From contig JAFDWZ010000029.1 in assembly GCA_018268195.1 (NCBI GenBank), forward strand, positions 1 through 62,331: a DNA stretch of 62,331 nucleotides. The letters are read 5' to 3'. Each line of letters begins with the position of its first letter. The first letter of the stretch is position 1. A program made the position numbers and the translations under genes. The notes beneath the pieces were generated by a model. That model saw only the letters and a program-made list of their open reading frames with translations. It ran no database searches and was not told the origin of the DNA. This document shows positions 29,901-38,619 of this stretch, one piece after another. The stretch comes from Bacteroidota bacterium (lineage in GTDB: Bacteria > Bacteroidota > Bacteroidia > AKYH767-A > OLB10).

Positions 29901-31519
29901 TTGTAGGAGCCGCAAATGTTGCTACCCGGCAGATATAAACCGGCTGGTGACAAAGGAGGGACAGGAAATGCATTACATGGAGCATCATTTGAAGGGCCTG
30001 AAGAGGAAGTAATAGAGATATCATCTACTGCTGCAGGAGGTTGTGTTCCCACTGAATTATCATTTCTCCAGGAGAACACCAAGCGAAACTTATAACCAGC
30101 CAAGGCATTAAATGATGCGGTGTAAATAGTATAAGTTGATTGTGAGTTTAAAGGCCCTGCCAGTTTAACCGGATTACTGAGGTTTGGCAATGCACCGCCA
30201 ACACTACCTCCGGTAATTAGTACTCCTGCTGTGGGAGTAAAACCTACAGGCACGGCAAATACTTCAAGGTAATCATACCCGCTTTCACCTGCCACACGAT
30301 AAGAAAAAGAAAGATTTATACAACTACCTCCTCCGGAAAGGTCAATAACTGTGCTGCTCATTGCATGCACTGTTGAGGCATTTGTAACTGTATAAGTATT
30401 AGAACTTCCTCCGTTATTGGAAATATATAAACCTCTGTTGCCGCTTGCACTGGTAGCATTACCAATATACCACTGGTTGGTTAACCCTCCATTGTAAAAA
30501 GTCCAGTTTATGCAACCTTCAAAATTTTCATTATATGGCGGGACACCACTTACTACGGGATTAAGTCCCGTAGTAAAATTATAAATGAAGAAACCGCAAC
30601 CGGCAGTATTCGCGCCAAAGGAGTTTACAGGAATAATTCGCCAGTAATAGGTAGTAGAAGCTGCAAGTCCTGCCAAATCATAAAAACTCTTATTGGTAGT
30701 TCCAACAGTAGTCCAGGGGCCACCCAAAGCAGGTGCCGTCTGAACCTGATAACTTGTTGCACCATTGCAGCCCAAGGAATGATTCCATGTTAAAGTAACA
30801 TTACATGGAGAAAGACCTGTTGCACCGTTTAAAGGCGAAGTATAAACCACGCATGATGGTACAGCAGTAGGAGTTTGATAAGTAAGAAGTACATTATCAA
30901 CTGCAGCAGGCGGATTGGTGCTTGCACCAACAACACCATCACTTACAAACACAAATGCAAGTGTATAATTCAATCCACTTCCTGCAAGTTTAGGATCGAG
31001 ATTAAAGGATTCTGTTTGCCAGGTATTAAAACCATTATACCAAACAGAGCCTACCTGATAAAGAGGCTGAATATCATTAGAGGTAATAGGTCCTGCTTTA
31101 GGAATCATATAAACCTTCATGTTATCCAAATCAGAGTTGGAAGCATCATTCTCACCCATACATTTCCACCTGAAACCAAGCGTAATGCAGGAGTTATTTA
31201 CCGGAAAAGCTACAGGCGTTGATCTTGCAAGAATGAGGGTATCATTCGAAGTAAAAGTATAGTTGTAAGGTGGTGTGGCAGCTGCCGGATTGGTTGAAAC
31301 ATAAGCAGCCTGTGTGCCTGAAACAGAACCTGCAGCAGTACTTACCACCCAATCATCGGCTGGTATCGCAACTAAATTTTTTGTTGCAGCCCAATTGTTG
31401 CCTGCAAGTCCTCCAGCTGCATCAAAATTACCTCCGTTAGCAGGTCCAATAACGGTTACTTGTGACCATCCGGTCATAGTAATTATAAGTGCGGTAATTA
31501 GCGTGTAAATCTTTTTCAT
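26951..31519 (-). CDS. Large T9SS-secreted multidomain protein with type A sorting domain
   Basis: 1522 residues. Signal peptide 1-20 (ends TGWSQ). Then a choice-of-anchor-like beta domain (about 21-215), a fibronectin type III domain (about 222-315), a MAM-like domain (about 325-505), two pre-peptidase/CUB-like domains (about 510-840, with NTVWYRFIAPP and YDFAVWKM), a long Gly/Asn/Thr-rich repeat region starting WTGTVSSDWNDANNWGG (about 850-1300), a second FnIII-like domain (LPVELLYLNA... about 1325-1425) and a C-terminal sorting domain (about 1430-1522, FTVSPNPFSGQANVTYYL ... GIYTVKIII). It is predicted to pass the outer membrane by T9SS and attach at the surface. No enzyme domain is seen; adhesion or matrix function is inference. 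Confidence 0.88.
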   Translation of the reverse strand: MKKIYTLITALIITMTGWSQVTVIGPANGGNFDAAGGLAGNNWAATKNLVAIPADDWVVSTAAGSVSGTQAAYVSTNPAAATPPYNYTFTSNDTLILARSTPVAFPVNNSCITLGFRWKCMGENDASNSDLDNMKVYMIPKAGPITSNDIQPLYQVGSVWYNGFNTWQTESFNLDPKLAGSGLNYTLAFVFVSDGVVGASTNPPAAVDNVLLTYQTPTAVPSCVVYTSPLNGATGLSPCNVTLTWNHSLGCNGATSYQVQTAPALGGPWTTVGTTNKSFYDLAGLAASTTYYWRIIPVNSFGANTAGCGFFIYNFTTGLNPVVSGVPPYNENFEGCINWTFYNGGLTNQWYIGNATSASGNRGLYISNNGGSSNTYTVTNASTVHAMSSTVIDLSGGGSCINLSFSYRVAGESGYDYLEVFAVPVGFTPTAGVLITGGSVGGALPNLSNPVKLAGPLNSQSTYTIYTASFNALAGYKFRLVFSWRNDNSVGTQPPAAVDDISITSSSGPSNDAPCNAFPVPPLSPAGLYLPGSNICGSYNDEPAPPACWTNSGGTAQVNTVWYRFIAPPSGCVRIRTERGSLYDTQIALYGRNPLTGNVACGAGNTLNYIACNDNRASCGGSTYLNSELTQSGLAPGYMYYISVDGKNGSVGTFTLFIMDGGAGCANPYPPTPGADCASPSIVCNNNTFVPNPGYQGYASVCDFTGGSGNCLLAGDRAGAWYQVNIIGSGNLMFDIVPNDYNGTSATDYDFAVWKMAGSGTLATCASIANPATQSQGEVRCNYSAQGVTGCYTGGNSPPAYPGFNSAYETPIPVTAGEVYYVYVNNWANSTSGFTLSFANTTPSPAAVINGSVPNGSAITWTGTVSSDWNDANNWGGCNIPSCSGVNGETDALITSSYVNPPIITGTVSCRNLTINTGASLTITGTGVLEICKDFNNNGSFNAQPGSLVLLDGPANAPNYNGTQNLDGNLTGANAFYHLDAYKANLSHVINANQDFDVKGNLKVGYNTGASLTNNTTTLNASPGGFGKYVKVGGDFLVFGNSAFTTGGGSVLEFNGAANQNYMNRASITSVYMNQSPASTVTVQPNSGVSTGAAYMTLNTTGTLTFNSGKLVLPGANPFLAAPNYRGYVDVLNLGSTGVITGMNPNSYIVGPGTTAFLYVLKKATTGAIGTYDLPVGTSTKYSNIQLDVKTALLPNPGYFLVGFDNTIPASNTAFTGGAIDECSVKYHSSGATALDNGLWRILTNTATSTSGVLDVTLTDNGYTNNSQGQTVMVNKTGNSGTAANWFLTPIPANSCISGTSLPGPVTRTNLLWSTMGRASANTPIMFGTAQAPNPLPVELLYLNATTRDRQIVVNWSTASEKNNKGFEVQRSTDGKEFEKIGWVDGNGTSNIMHTYSFVDTKVLPGIVYYYRLNQIDFDGKNDISKTVAASISDNMFNFTVSPNPFSGQANVTYYLEQTSDVSLMVINKLGQTVATLFNGKQEPGTYTYPFIAKNYGYSSGIYTVKIIINNQVYTRRLFQND

Positions 31520-31549
31520 TTAAATTTTCTGTAGATATAATTCGAGTTT

Positions 31550-31557
31550 CAAATGTA
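31550..31557 (-). promoter_or_regulatory. -7 element upstream of the large T9SS gene
   Basis: TACATTTG on the minus strand, 30 bases before the ATG at 31519. No clear -33 match. Confidence 0.4.
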
Positions 31558-31729
31558 TAAAGTTTTGATTAAATACGGAATAGTTTTTATAAGATTTTTT
31601 TTCTTCCATTCATCATCAACCTTTTTTCTGATAAAATCACTTATATGCATAAAAATCTCAAGCCGGGCAAATTAAATTTTCATTGACCCTATATTGAAAT
31701 ATTTTGGGCAAACAGTAATTAAATACAGG

Positions 31730-33493
31730 TTAACGATTCGTTATACTCAATCCAAGCTCAGAAAGTTGCTCTTTTTCGATAAAAGACGGAGCATCAATCA
31801 TGATGTCGCGGGCAGCATTATTTTTAGGGAAAGCAATAAAATCGCGAATAGAATCGGACCCACCGAAGAGTGCACATAAACGGTCGAAACCGAAAGCAAG
31901 ACCTCCATGAGGAGGCGCACCATAGTGAAATGCATTTAACAGAAAACCAAACTGTTCCATAGACTTTTCGGGCGTAAATCCAAGAATTTCAAACATTTTG
32001 GATTGCAACTTTTTGTCGAAAATACGAATAGAACCTCCACCTATTTCAACACCGTTTATGACCAAATCATAGGCATTGGCACGTACTTCACCGGGTGCCG
32101 ACTCAAGCAAATTAACATCTTCAGGTTTGGGCGAAGTAAACGGGTGGTGCATGGCATGGAAACGTTTAGATTCTTCGTTCCATTCAAGCAACGGAAAATC
32201 TACTACCCAAAGGCAGGAATAGGTATTTCTGTCGCGCAAGCCCATACGGTTGCCCATTTCAAGTCGCAATTCGCTCAGTGCCTTTTGGGTCTTTGATTCA
32301 CTACCTGAAAGGATGAGCACCAAATCGCCTTCAGCAGCACCCATATTTTGGATAGCTTTCCGCAGTTCCTCTTCTGTGTAAAATTTATCTATGCTTGATT
32401 TGATAGTTCCGTCCGTATTGTAACGAATGTACACCATACCACCTGCACCGATCTGTGGGCGCTTAACCCACTCCGTCAGTTCATCCAATTGTTTTCTGGT
32501 ATAAGTAGCGCAACCTGTGGCAACTATTCCGGCAGTATATTCAGCCTCATCAAACAACTTAAATTTTCCTGCAGGCAACTGAAGTGGAGTATCCTTACTT
32601 TTAAGTTCCCTGATGCACATTTCAAACCGTGTATCGGGCTTGTCATTACCATAGTTTTTCATGGCATGAGCATAAGTCATGCGCGGCAACATGGGCATGT
32701 CCATGTTTTTCACCTTTTTAAAAAGATGTTTTATCAAACCCTCAAATGTTTTTAAAATATCTTCCTGCTCAATAAAACTCATTTCGCAATCAATCTGAGT
32801 AAACTCAGGCTGTCTGTCGGCACGCAAGTCTTCGTCACGAAAACATTTAACAATCTGATAATAACGGTCGAAACCGGCAACCATGAGCAGTTGCTTAAAA
32901 GTTTGCGGTGATTGGGGTAAGGCATAAAACTGTCCGTTATGCACCCGCGAAGGAACCACAAAATCACGTGCACCTTCGGGAGTAGATTTAATCAGTACGG
33001 GAGTTTCCACCTCAATAAATTTTTCGCCATCCAGAAAATTTCTAATAAGCGAAGCCAATTGGTGTCTCAGTTCGAGGTTGGCTCTTACGGATGGCCTGCG
33101 AAGGTCGAGGTAGCGATATTTCATACGAAGTTCGTCACCACCATCGGTATTTTCTTCAATGGTGAAAGGGGGCGTTTCGGAAACATTCAGCACTTCCAGC
33201 TGCTCCACCAAAATTTCGATTTCACCGGTAGGAATTTTCAGGTTCTTACTGCTTCTTTCGGTAACCTTTCCTGCAATGCGAACTACATACTCTCTGTTCA
33301 GTTTGCGCGCTTCGTTACACAATTCGGCATTTGAATCCATATTAAAAACAAGTTGGGTAATACCATAGCGGTCGCGCAAATCAATGAAGGTCATTCCTCC
33401 CAAATCACGCGATTTCTGAATCCATCCGCATAGTTTCACTTCCATGCCGTTCTGTTGCATGGACAATTCTCCACAAGTGTGTGTACGAAGCAT
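31730..33493 (-). CDS. aspS: Aspartate--tRNA ligase
   Basis: 587 residues, a bacterial-type class IIb synthetase. The N-terminal OB fold binds the anticodon (about 1-105). Class II motif 2 is [23 protein letters not shown] (written here only as the landmark [14 protein letters not shown]) and motif 3 is [11 protein letters not shown] near the C-terminus, with the GAD insertion domain of bacterial AspRS between. The bacterial form may be discriminating or not; I cannot decide from the sequence alone. It starts with ATG at 33493, divergent from the HU gene. Confidence 0.96.
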   Translation of the reverse strand: MLRTHTCGELSMQQNGMEVKLCGWIQKSRDLGGMTFIDLRDRYGITQLVFNMDSNAELCNEARKLNREYVVRIAGKVTERSSKNLKIPTGEIEILVEQLEVLNVSETPPFTIEENTDGGDELRMKYRYLDLRRPSVRANLELRHQLASLIRNFLDGEKFIEVETPVLIKSTPEGARDFVVPSRVHNGQFYALPQSPQTFKQLLMVAGFDRYYQIVKCFRDEDLRADRQPEFTQIDCEMSFIEQEDILKTFEGLIKHLFKKVKNMDMPMLPRMTYAHAMKNYGNDKPDTRFEMCIRELKSKDTPLQLPAGKFKLFDEAEYTAGIVATGCATYTRKQLDELTEWVKRPQIGAGGMVYIRYNTDGTIKSSIDKFYTEEELRKAIQNMGAAEGDLVLILSGSESKTQKALSELRLEMGNRMGLRDRNTYSCLWVVDFPLLEWNEESKRFHAMHHPFTSPKPEDVNLLESAPGEVRANAYDLVINGVEIGGGSIRIFDKKLQSKMFEILGFTPEKSMEQFGFLLNAFHYGAPPHGGLAFGFDRLCALFGGSDSIRDFIAFPKNNAARDIMIDAPSFIEKEQLSELGLSITNR

Positions 33494-33666
33494 TATTTCC
33501 GGTTTAAATAAATAGAGGCCGAAATTATAAAATTAGAGGCTAAGCTTATAAGAAAGATGACCTTGAAAAAAACGTATGAATTAATATCGTCTGTCAAACT
33601 TTAGTAATACTCTGTTTGTTGTGAGGAGAAATAACAGTTAATATTTTCATTTTCACGTAAAAAGCC

Positions 33667-33674
33667 TATTTTTG
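33667..33674 (+). promoter_or_regulatory. -7 element upstream of the HU-like gene
   Basis: TATTTTTG, a full TAnnTTTG match, lies 43 bases before the ATG. The leader is A/T-rich and has no Shine-Dalgarno sequence. Confidence 0.5.
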
Positions 33675-33717
33675 CGGCTCGTGAAAAAACGATAATAATT
33701 TTAAATTTTAACATAAC

Positions 33718-34026
33718 ATGACAAAAGCAGAGTTGGTAAATGAAATTTCGGTAAAGACCGGAGTAGAGAAAATGGTTGTGCAGAATGTAGTTGAGTCCAT
33801 GATGAAGGTGGTAAAGAACTCATTGGTGCAGCATGACAATGTTTATTTAAGAGGTTTCGGCAGTTTTATAGTTAAAAAAAGAGCACAGAAAACCGGACGT
33901 ATCATAACAAAAAACACAGCGATTATAATTCCTGAGCATTTCATTCCTGCCTTCAAACCGGCTAAAACTTTTACCGATAAAGTAAAGAATGCTCATAAAA
34001 AGAAGGAATCACAACCTCAGATGTAA
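33718..34026 (+). CDS. HU/IHF-family DNA-binding protein
   Basis: 102 residues. The HU fold is recognised from the N-terminal helices (MTKAELVNEISVKTGV), the dimer core VYLRGFGSFIVKKRAQKTGR and the DNA-clasping arm up to about residue 80. The usual arm-tip pattern of classic HU (RNPQTG) reads ITKNTAIIIPEH here, so the arm differs from E. coli HU. A basic Lys-rich tail (KKKES) ends the protein. HU-type proteins bend and compact DNA. A TPR gene follows after 8 bases, probably in the same transcript. Confidence 0.88.
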   Translation: MTKAELVNEISVKTGVEKMVVQNVVESMMKVVKNSLVQHDNVYLRGFGSFIVKKRAQKTGRIITKNTAIIIPEHFIPAFKPAKTFTDKVKNAHKKKESQPQM

Positions 34027-34034
34027 TTGACTAA

Positions 34035-34847
34035 ATGTCAGCGTCATCAAAAAGTATAATTACAGTTGCAGCAGCAATTGTTTTAGTTTTCTTGTTTTTT
34101 CTGCTTCCACGATATAAGAAACCTGCAGATTCGGCACCGGTAACATCAGTTATCACAGAATTTGATTTTGCGGGGTTCGAAAAAATGGCGGTTACGGAAC
34201 TTAAACAGCAAGATAAAACTATATTAGATAGTTTATTGTCTGATTCAAAAAGCGGCAATACCGATTCATTGATTTCGTTTTGGGATCGGCATGAAAAACC
34301 GGGAATTTCCGCTTTTTATGCTGAACAAAGAGCAAAAAAAGACATCACTGAAAAAAACTATATCAATGCTGCGTTTCGTTATTTCGATGCTTACAAAGCA
34401 GCAAAAGACTCTTTATCCGAAATGTACTTTGTGAATAAGGCAATAGCCTGTTATACGGAAGTGCTGAAGATAAATCCGGAAAACCTGAATGCAAAAACCG
34501 ATTTGGGAATATGCTATGCCGAAAGTGCCATCAACCCAATGCAGGGCATCACACTTTTGAAAGAAGTAGTTGCCAAAGACCCCAATCATGAAAATGCACA
34601 GTTAAATCTCGGATTTCTGTCGGTAAGATCGAGGCAGTATGATAAGGCATTGGAGCGATTCAACACTGTATTGAAAATCAACCCTTCCAGAGTAGACATG
34701 TATGTATTTATAGGACAAACCTATCTGGAAATGGGAAACAAAGAAGAGGCAATAAAAAATTTTGAAACCTTTAAATCTCTGAGTAATAACACTCAGGCAT
34801 TGGCACAAATAGATGCCTATCTGAAAGAACTTAAAACAAAACCTTGA
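34035..34847 (+). CDS. Membrane-anchored tetratricopeptide-repeat protein
   Basis: 270 residues. One N-terminal helix (about 8-28, ITVAAAIVLVFLFFLLP) should anchor it in the inner membrane. The periplasmic or cytosolic part has about four TPR units in the second half (from about 120), with the usual pattern in INAAFRYFDAYKAAKD, KTDLGICYAESAI, AQLNLGFLSVRSRQYDKALE and MYVFIGQTYLEMGNKEEAIK. TPRs bind partner proteins; the partner is unknown. It ends only 18 bases before the -7 box of the next gene, and its stop overlaps that promoter. Confidence 0.82.
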   Translation: MSASSKSIITVAAAIVLVFLFFLLPRYKKPADSAPVTSVITEFDFAGFEKMAVTELKQQDKTILDSLLSDSKSGNTDSLISFWDRHEKPGISAFYAEQRAKKDITEKNYINAAFRYFDAYKAAKDSLSEMYFVNKAIACYTEVLKINPENLNAKTDLGICYAESAINPMQGITLLKEVVAKDPNHENAQLNLGFLSVRSRQYDKALERFNTVLKINPSRVDMYVFIGQTYLEMGNKEEAIKNFETFKSLSNNTQALAQIDAYLKELKTKP

Positions 34848-34872
34848 TATTCATCAAAAAATGCTACTTTTG
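34844..34872 (+). promoter_or_regulatory. Bacteroidota-type promoter for the 29-codon ribosomal-type gene
   Basis: TTG (34844-34846) and TACTTTTG (34865-34872) are 18 bases apart. The TTG overlaps the stop of the TPR gene. Transcription would start near 34879, giving a leader of about 44 bases. Confidence 0.65.
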
Positions 34873-34922
34873 CACTCCTTTTTTGAATAAACGGAAATAC
34901 AAATTAAAAATATTTAAATAAC

Positions 34923-35012
34923 ATGCCAAGCGGAAAGAAGAGAAAACGCCATAAAATGGCCACTCACAAGCGCAAAAAAAGATTGAGAAAAAACAGGCAT
35001 AAGAAGAAATAA
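34923..35012 (+). CDS. 29-residue basic ribosomal-type protein (mS38/bS22-like, AURKAIP1/COX24 C-terminal family)
   Basis: A 29-codon gene (start ATG 34923, stop TAA 35010-35012), so small that ordinary gene finders can miss it. The product starts MPSGKKRKRHKMATHKRKKR and is almost wholly Lys, Arg and His, ending RHKKK. The pattern KKRxRHKMxxHKxKK(R)LRKxR matches the short ribosomal proteins found beside rng in Bacteroidota and in the C-terminus of mitochondrial mS38. It probably sits in rRNA as a small stabilising peptide, but this assignment rests on recalled family patterns and has not been searched. It has its own promoter, and RNase G follows 99 bases downstream. Confidence 0.78.
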   Translation: MPSGKKRKRHKMATHKRKKRLRKNRHKKK

Positions 35013-35111
35013 CTTTGAGCCTTGAAACGGTATTCGGTTTATAAAATAAACCGAAGCATGACCGTATTTTATTATCAGGAGTAACAGCTCCATCAATCAA
35101 ATTTTTTTGCC

Positions 35112-36665
35112 TTGAGTAACGATTTAATTATAGACTCAAGCCCATCGGAAGTACGAATTGCCCTTTTAGAAGAAAAAAAACTCGTTGAACTAAACAGCGA
35201 AAAAAAGGACAGGAGTTTTTCGGTAGGCGACATTTACCTTGGAAAGGTAAAAAAACTCATGCCTTCACTCAACGCTGCATTTGTTGACATAGGCTATGAG
35301 AAAGATGCCTTTTTACATTATCTCGACCTGGGTCCGCAATTTCAATCGCTGCTCAAGTACGTAAAAGATACGCAAGCAGGCCGACAAACCGATTCGACAT
35401 TGAATCAGTTTGAACTGGAAAAAGATATTATTAAAACAGGCAAAATCACCCAAGTAATCAGCTCGGGATTATGGTTGCCGGTTCAGGTTGCCAAAGAACC
35501 TATTTCAACAAAAGGGCCGAGAATTACCACTGAAATATCTATTGCAGGGCGCTTTTTTGTGTTGACGCCTTTTTACAATCATGTATCCGTATCATCAAAA
35601 ATAAAAAGCCCCGAAGAACGCAGCCGCCTCAAACGATTAGCACTAAGCATTAAACCGAAAAATTTCGGAATCATAGTAAGAACCGTAGCCGAAGGCAAAA
35701 AAGTTGCCGAACTGGATAAAGACATTCAGGATGTGCTGATGCGCTGGAATAGCTTTTACGAAGCACTGAAGACATCCACTCCGGGACAAAAAGTTTTAGG
35801 TGAAATTGATCGCACGTCATCCATACTGAGAGATATTCTGAATCCTAACTTCAGTAATATTTATGTGAACGACCACCTGCTGTTTGATGAGATAAAATCC
35901 TACTTGCATTCCATAGCACCTGAGCAGGAAGACATCATCCGGTTATTTAAACACAAGCAACCCATATTTGAGCATTTTGGTATTGATAAACAAATCAAAT
36001 CTGATTTTGGCAAAACAGTACCTATGCAAAATAGCGCTTATCTGGTGATAGAGCATACCGAGGCCATGCACGTGATTGACGTAAACAGCGGAGGCAGAAA
36101 CAGAGGCGACAGCGACAGTCAGGAAAACAATGCTTTTGAAACCAACTGCATGGCAGCACGTGAAATTGCACGACAGCTGCGCCTGCGTGATATGGGAGGA
36201 ATCATTGTCATAGACTTTATTGACATGACCAATCTTGAACATAAGAAACAACTTTACGAAGTGTTCAAAGAGGTTATGAAACGTGATACGGCACGGCATA
36301 CCATACTTCCGCCAAGTAAATTCGGGCTCATACAACTGACACGGGAAAGAGTGCGGCCTGAAATGAAAATTTCAACTACAGAAAAATGCCCTTCATGCAA
36401 CGGCACGGGCGAAATACGAGCCAGCATCCTGCTAATGGATGAAATTGAAAACAACCTGCGCTATCTTGCTCAGGAACAAAATGAGAGAAAAGTCACTCTG
36501 TGCGTTCACCCTTATCTCGAAGCTTTCATTAATAAAGGATTTTATTCGCTAAAACTGAAATGGTTTTTTAAATATAAAATCCGGGTAAATGTGGAATCTG
36601 TTTCCTCTTACGCCATCACACAATATTCCTTTTTCAACAAAAAAGGAGAAGAGATAAAAATCTGA
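35112..36665 (+). CDS. rng: Ribonuclease E/G family protein (RNase G)
   Basis: 517 residues, the short RNase G form without the degradosome scaffold of RNase E. It starts with TTG at 35112, giving SNDLIIDSSPSEVRIALLEE, the family's normal N-terminus. It has an S1 RNA-binding domain at about 38-130, then the RNase-H-like and DNase-I-like catalytic parts. The metal-binding aspartates are in IDVNSGG (about residue 323) and IVIDFIDM (about 366). The Zn-link-like CPSCNGTGEI lies near 426. RNase G trims 16S rRNA 5' ends and degrades mRNA. It follows the small ribosomal-type gene and may share its transcript. Confidence 0.93.
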   Translation: MSNDLIIDSSPSEVRIALLEEKKLVELNSEKKDRSFSVGDIYLGKVKKLMPSLNAAFVDIGYEKDAFLHYLDLGPQFQSLLKYVKDTQAGRQTDSTLNQFELEKDIIKTGKITQVISSGLWLPVQVAKEPISTKGPRITTEISIAGRFFVLTPFYNHVSVSSKIKSPEERSRLKRLALSIKPKNFGIIVRTVAEGKKVAELDKDIQDVLMRWNSFYEALKTSTPGQKVLGEIDRTSSILRDILNPNFSNIYVNDHLLFDEIKSYLHSIAPEQEDIIRLFKHKQPIFEHFGIDKQIKSDFGKTVPMQNSAYLVIEHTEAMHVIDVNSGGRNRGDSDSQENNAFETNCMAAREIARQLRLRDMGGIIVIDFIDMTNLEHKKQLYEVFKEVMKRDTARHTILPPSKFGLIQLTRERVRPEMKISTTEKCPSCNGTGEIRASILLMDEIENNLRYLAQEQNERKVTLCVHPYLEAFINKGFYSLKLKWFFKYKIRVNVESVSSYAITQYSFFNKKGEEIKI

Positions 36666-36827
36666 TTTAGCTGCCGGAAATTTTCAGTAGCCAACACAGC
36701 ATCCCTGAATCATCATTACTTATCTGAGCATTTAACTAAAACTGAATTCAGTTGCCAAAAACCGCTATGGCCGGTAAAGATGATTGATAAAACAGCAACA
36801 GCTCAATGACCACAAAGCGCAATCACT

Positions 36828-36835
36828 TACATTTG
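36828..36835 (+). promoter_or_regulatory. -7 element upstream of the DUF885 lipoprotein gene
   Basis: TACATTTG lies 25 bases before the ATG at 36860 and downstream of an in-frame ATG at 36806, which supports the shorter start. Confidence 0.5.
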
Positions 36836-36859
36836 TTACCCGAAATAATATATTCTGTT

Positions 36860-38617
36860 ATGAAAAAAGCATTTACCTTTTTAAGTATCATTCTTCTTAT
36901 GAATGCCTGCAACACACCACCGGCAACCACTGACAATACTGAATACAACAAAAATTTTGACGATTACAAAAACCGTTTTGTAGAGCAGATGTGGGCTATG
37001 TATCCGATGTGGGCAACAGAAACCGGATATCATAAATATGACAGTTTGCTTGAAATAAATAATGCAGACTACCGCAATCATATTATACAATTTGTGAATC
37101 AGCATCTCGATTCGCTTCAGTCATTTGACTCTACCAAATTATCTGATTTGAATAAAATGGATGCAGCCATAATCAACAACTTTCTGCAACTGAACAAATT
37201 TAATATTGAAGAATTAAAAGCATGGCAGTGGAATCCATCCTCCTATAATGCAAGCGGAAATATTTCATATATGCTTTCGGAAAACTATGAGCCACTGGAA
37301 AACCGAATCAGAAACATCGGCAAAAAATTGGAACAAGTACCTGCATATTATCAGGCAGCAAAAGAAAACATACAGAACCCATCGCCCGAACATTTGCAAC
37401 TTGCCATAGAGCAAAACAAAGGAGGATTTGAATCACTTCAGACAACATTAAAAGATTCATTGGGAGAAAGCACATTGAGCACAGATGAAAAAACAAACAT
37501 CGTAACCTATCTGAATAAAGCAATAGCAGCAGTTGAAGACTATGTATCTTTTCTGAAAAACCTGAAAAACGAAAACGGCAGAAGCTTCAGGCTGGGGAGT
37601 GAATTGTATGCTAAAAAATTTAATCTTGAAATAGAAAGCAGCTATAGCTATGAGCAGATTTATGACTCAGCAATGCAACGCAAGAATTATTTACACATAC
37701 AAATGGCAACCATTGCAACTAAGTTGTGGTCAAAATATTTTGGAAATACTCCGTTGCCTGAAGACACGCTTGCACTTATAAGCAAAGTAATTGATACGAT
37801 TTCTACAAACCATGTTAAGCCTGATGAATTTCAGACAACGATAGAAAAGCAAATTCCCGAGTTGGAAAAATTTGTTACTGATCACAACCTGATATATCTC
37901 GACCCATCAAAGCCTTTAAAAGTGCGCAAAGAGCCTGCTTATATGGCAGGTGTTGCAGGTGCCTCTATCAGTGCTCCCGGGCCTTATGATAAAAACGGAA
38001 ACACTTACTACAATGTAGGGTCGCTTGCAGGATGGGATGCACAGCGCGCTGAAAGTTATTTGCGTGAATACAATAACTATACGCTACAGATACTGAATAT
38101 TCACGAAGCAGTACCCGGGCACTACACCCAATTGGTTTACAGCAATAACTCTCCCAGTATTATCAAAGCAATTTTGGGCAATGGTGCCATGGTAGAAGGG
38201 TGGGCTGTTTATGGAGAGCTGATGATGCTGGAAAATGGTTATGGAAATAATGAACCGGAGATGTGGCTGATGTATTACAAATGGAATTTGCGTACGGTAT
38301 GCAACACGCTGCTTGATGTATCAGTACACACGCGCAACATGACTCATGACGAAGCAATGCATTTGCTTACCAAGGAAGCCTTTCAGCAAAATGCAGAAGC
38401 GGAAGGTAAATGGAGAAGAGTGATGTTGACCAATGTACAGTTGACAAGTTATTACACCGGCTTTAAAGAAATATGTGACCTGCGCGAAGAATGTAAAAAA
38501 ATTCAAGGCAATAAATTTGATTTAAAAAAATTCCATGAGAAGTTTCTAAGCTTCGGCAGTGCTCCGGTGAAGTTGATTCGTGCACAGATGCTGTCGGATT
38601 TGAAACAACAGAAATAG
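36860..38617 (+). CDS. DUF885-family lipoprotein, putative metallopeptidase
   Basis: 585 residues counted from the ATG at 36860. The longer frame from 36806 would put a non-signal stretch in front and starts upstream of the promoter. The N-terminus is a lipoprotein signal with lipobox LMNAC (Cys17). The DUF885 domain fills most of the protein. A putative zinc-binding/gluzincin-like motif HEAVPGHY lies near residue 415, with the conserved VEGWAVYGELM about 30 residues later. Members of the family are thought to be peptidases, mostly uncharacterised. It is the first gene of a two-gene unit with the LTA-synthase-like gene (2 bases apart). Its substrate is unknown. Confidence 0.85.
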   Translation: MKKAFTFLSIILLMNACNTPPATTDNTEYNKNFDDYKNRFVEQMWAMYPMWATETGYHKYDSLLEINNADYRNHIIQFVNQHLDSLQSFDSTKLSDLNKMDAAIINNFLQLNKFNIEELKAWQWNPSSYNASGNISYMLSENYEPLENRIRNIGKKLEQVPAYYQAAKENIQNPSPEHLQLAIEQNKGGFESLQTTLKDSLGESTLSTDEKTNIVTYLNKAIAAVEDYVSFLKNLKNENGRSFRLGSELYAKKFNLEIESSYSYEQIYDSAMQRKNYLHIQMATIATKLWSKYFGNTPLPEDTLALISKVIDTISTNHVKPDEFQTTIEKQIPELEKFVTDHNLIYLDPSKPLKVRKEPAYMAGVAGASISAPGPYDKNGNTYYNVGSLAGWDAQRAESYLREYNNYTLQILNIHEAVPGHYTQLVYSNNSPSIIKAILGNGAMVEGWAVYGELMMLENGYGNNEPEMWLMYYKWNLRTVCNTLLDVSVHTRNMTHDEAMHLLTKEAFQQNAEAEGKWRRVMLTNVQLTSYYTGFKEICDLREECKKIQGNKFDLKKFHEKFLSFGSAPVKLIRAQMLSDLKQQK

Positions 38618-38619
38618 CA

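Noticed and set aside
36806..36859. An 18-residue N-terminal extension of the DUF885 lipoprotein.
   Set aside because: It lies upstream of or across the promoter and would place non-signal residues before a perfect lipoprotein signal.
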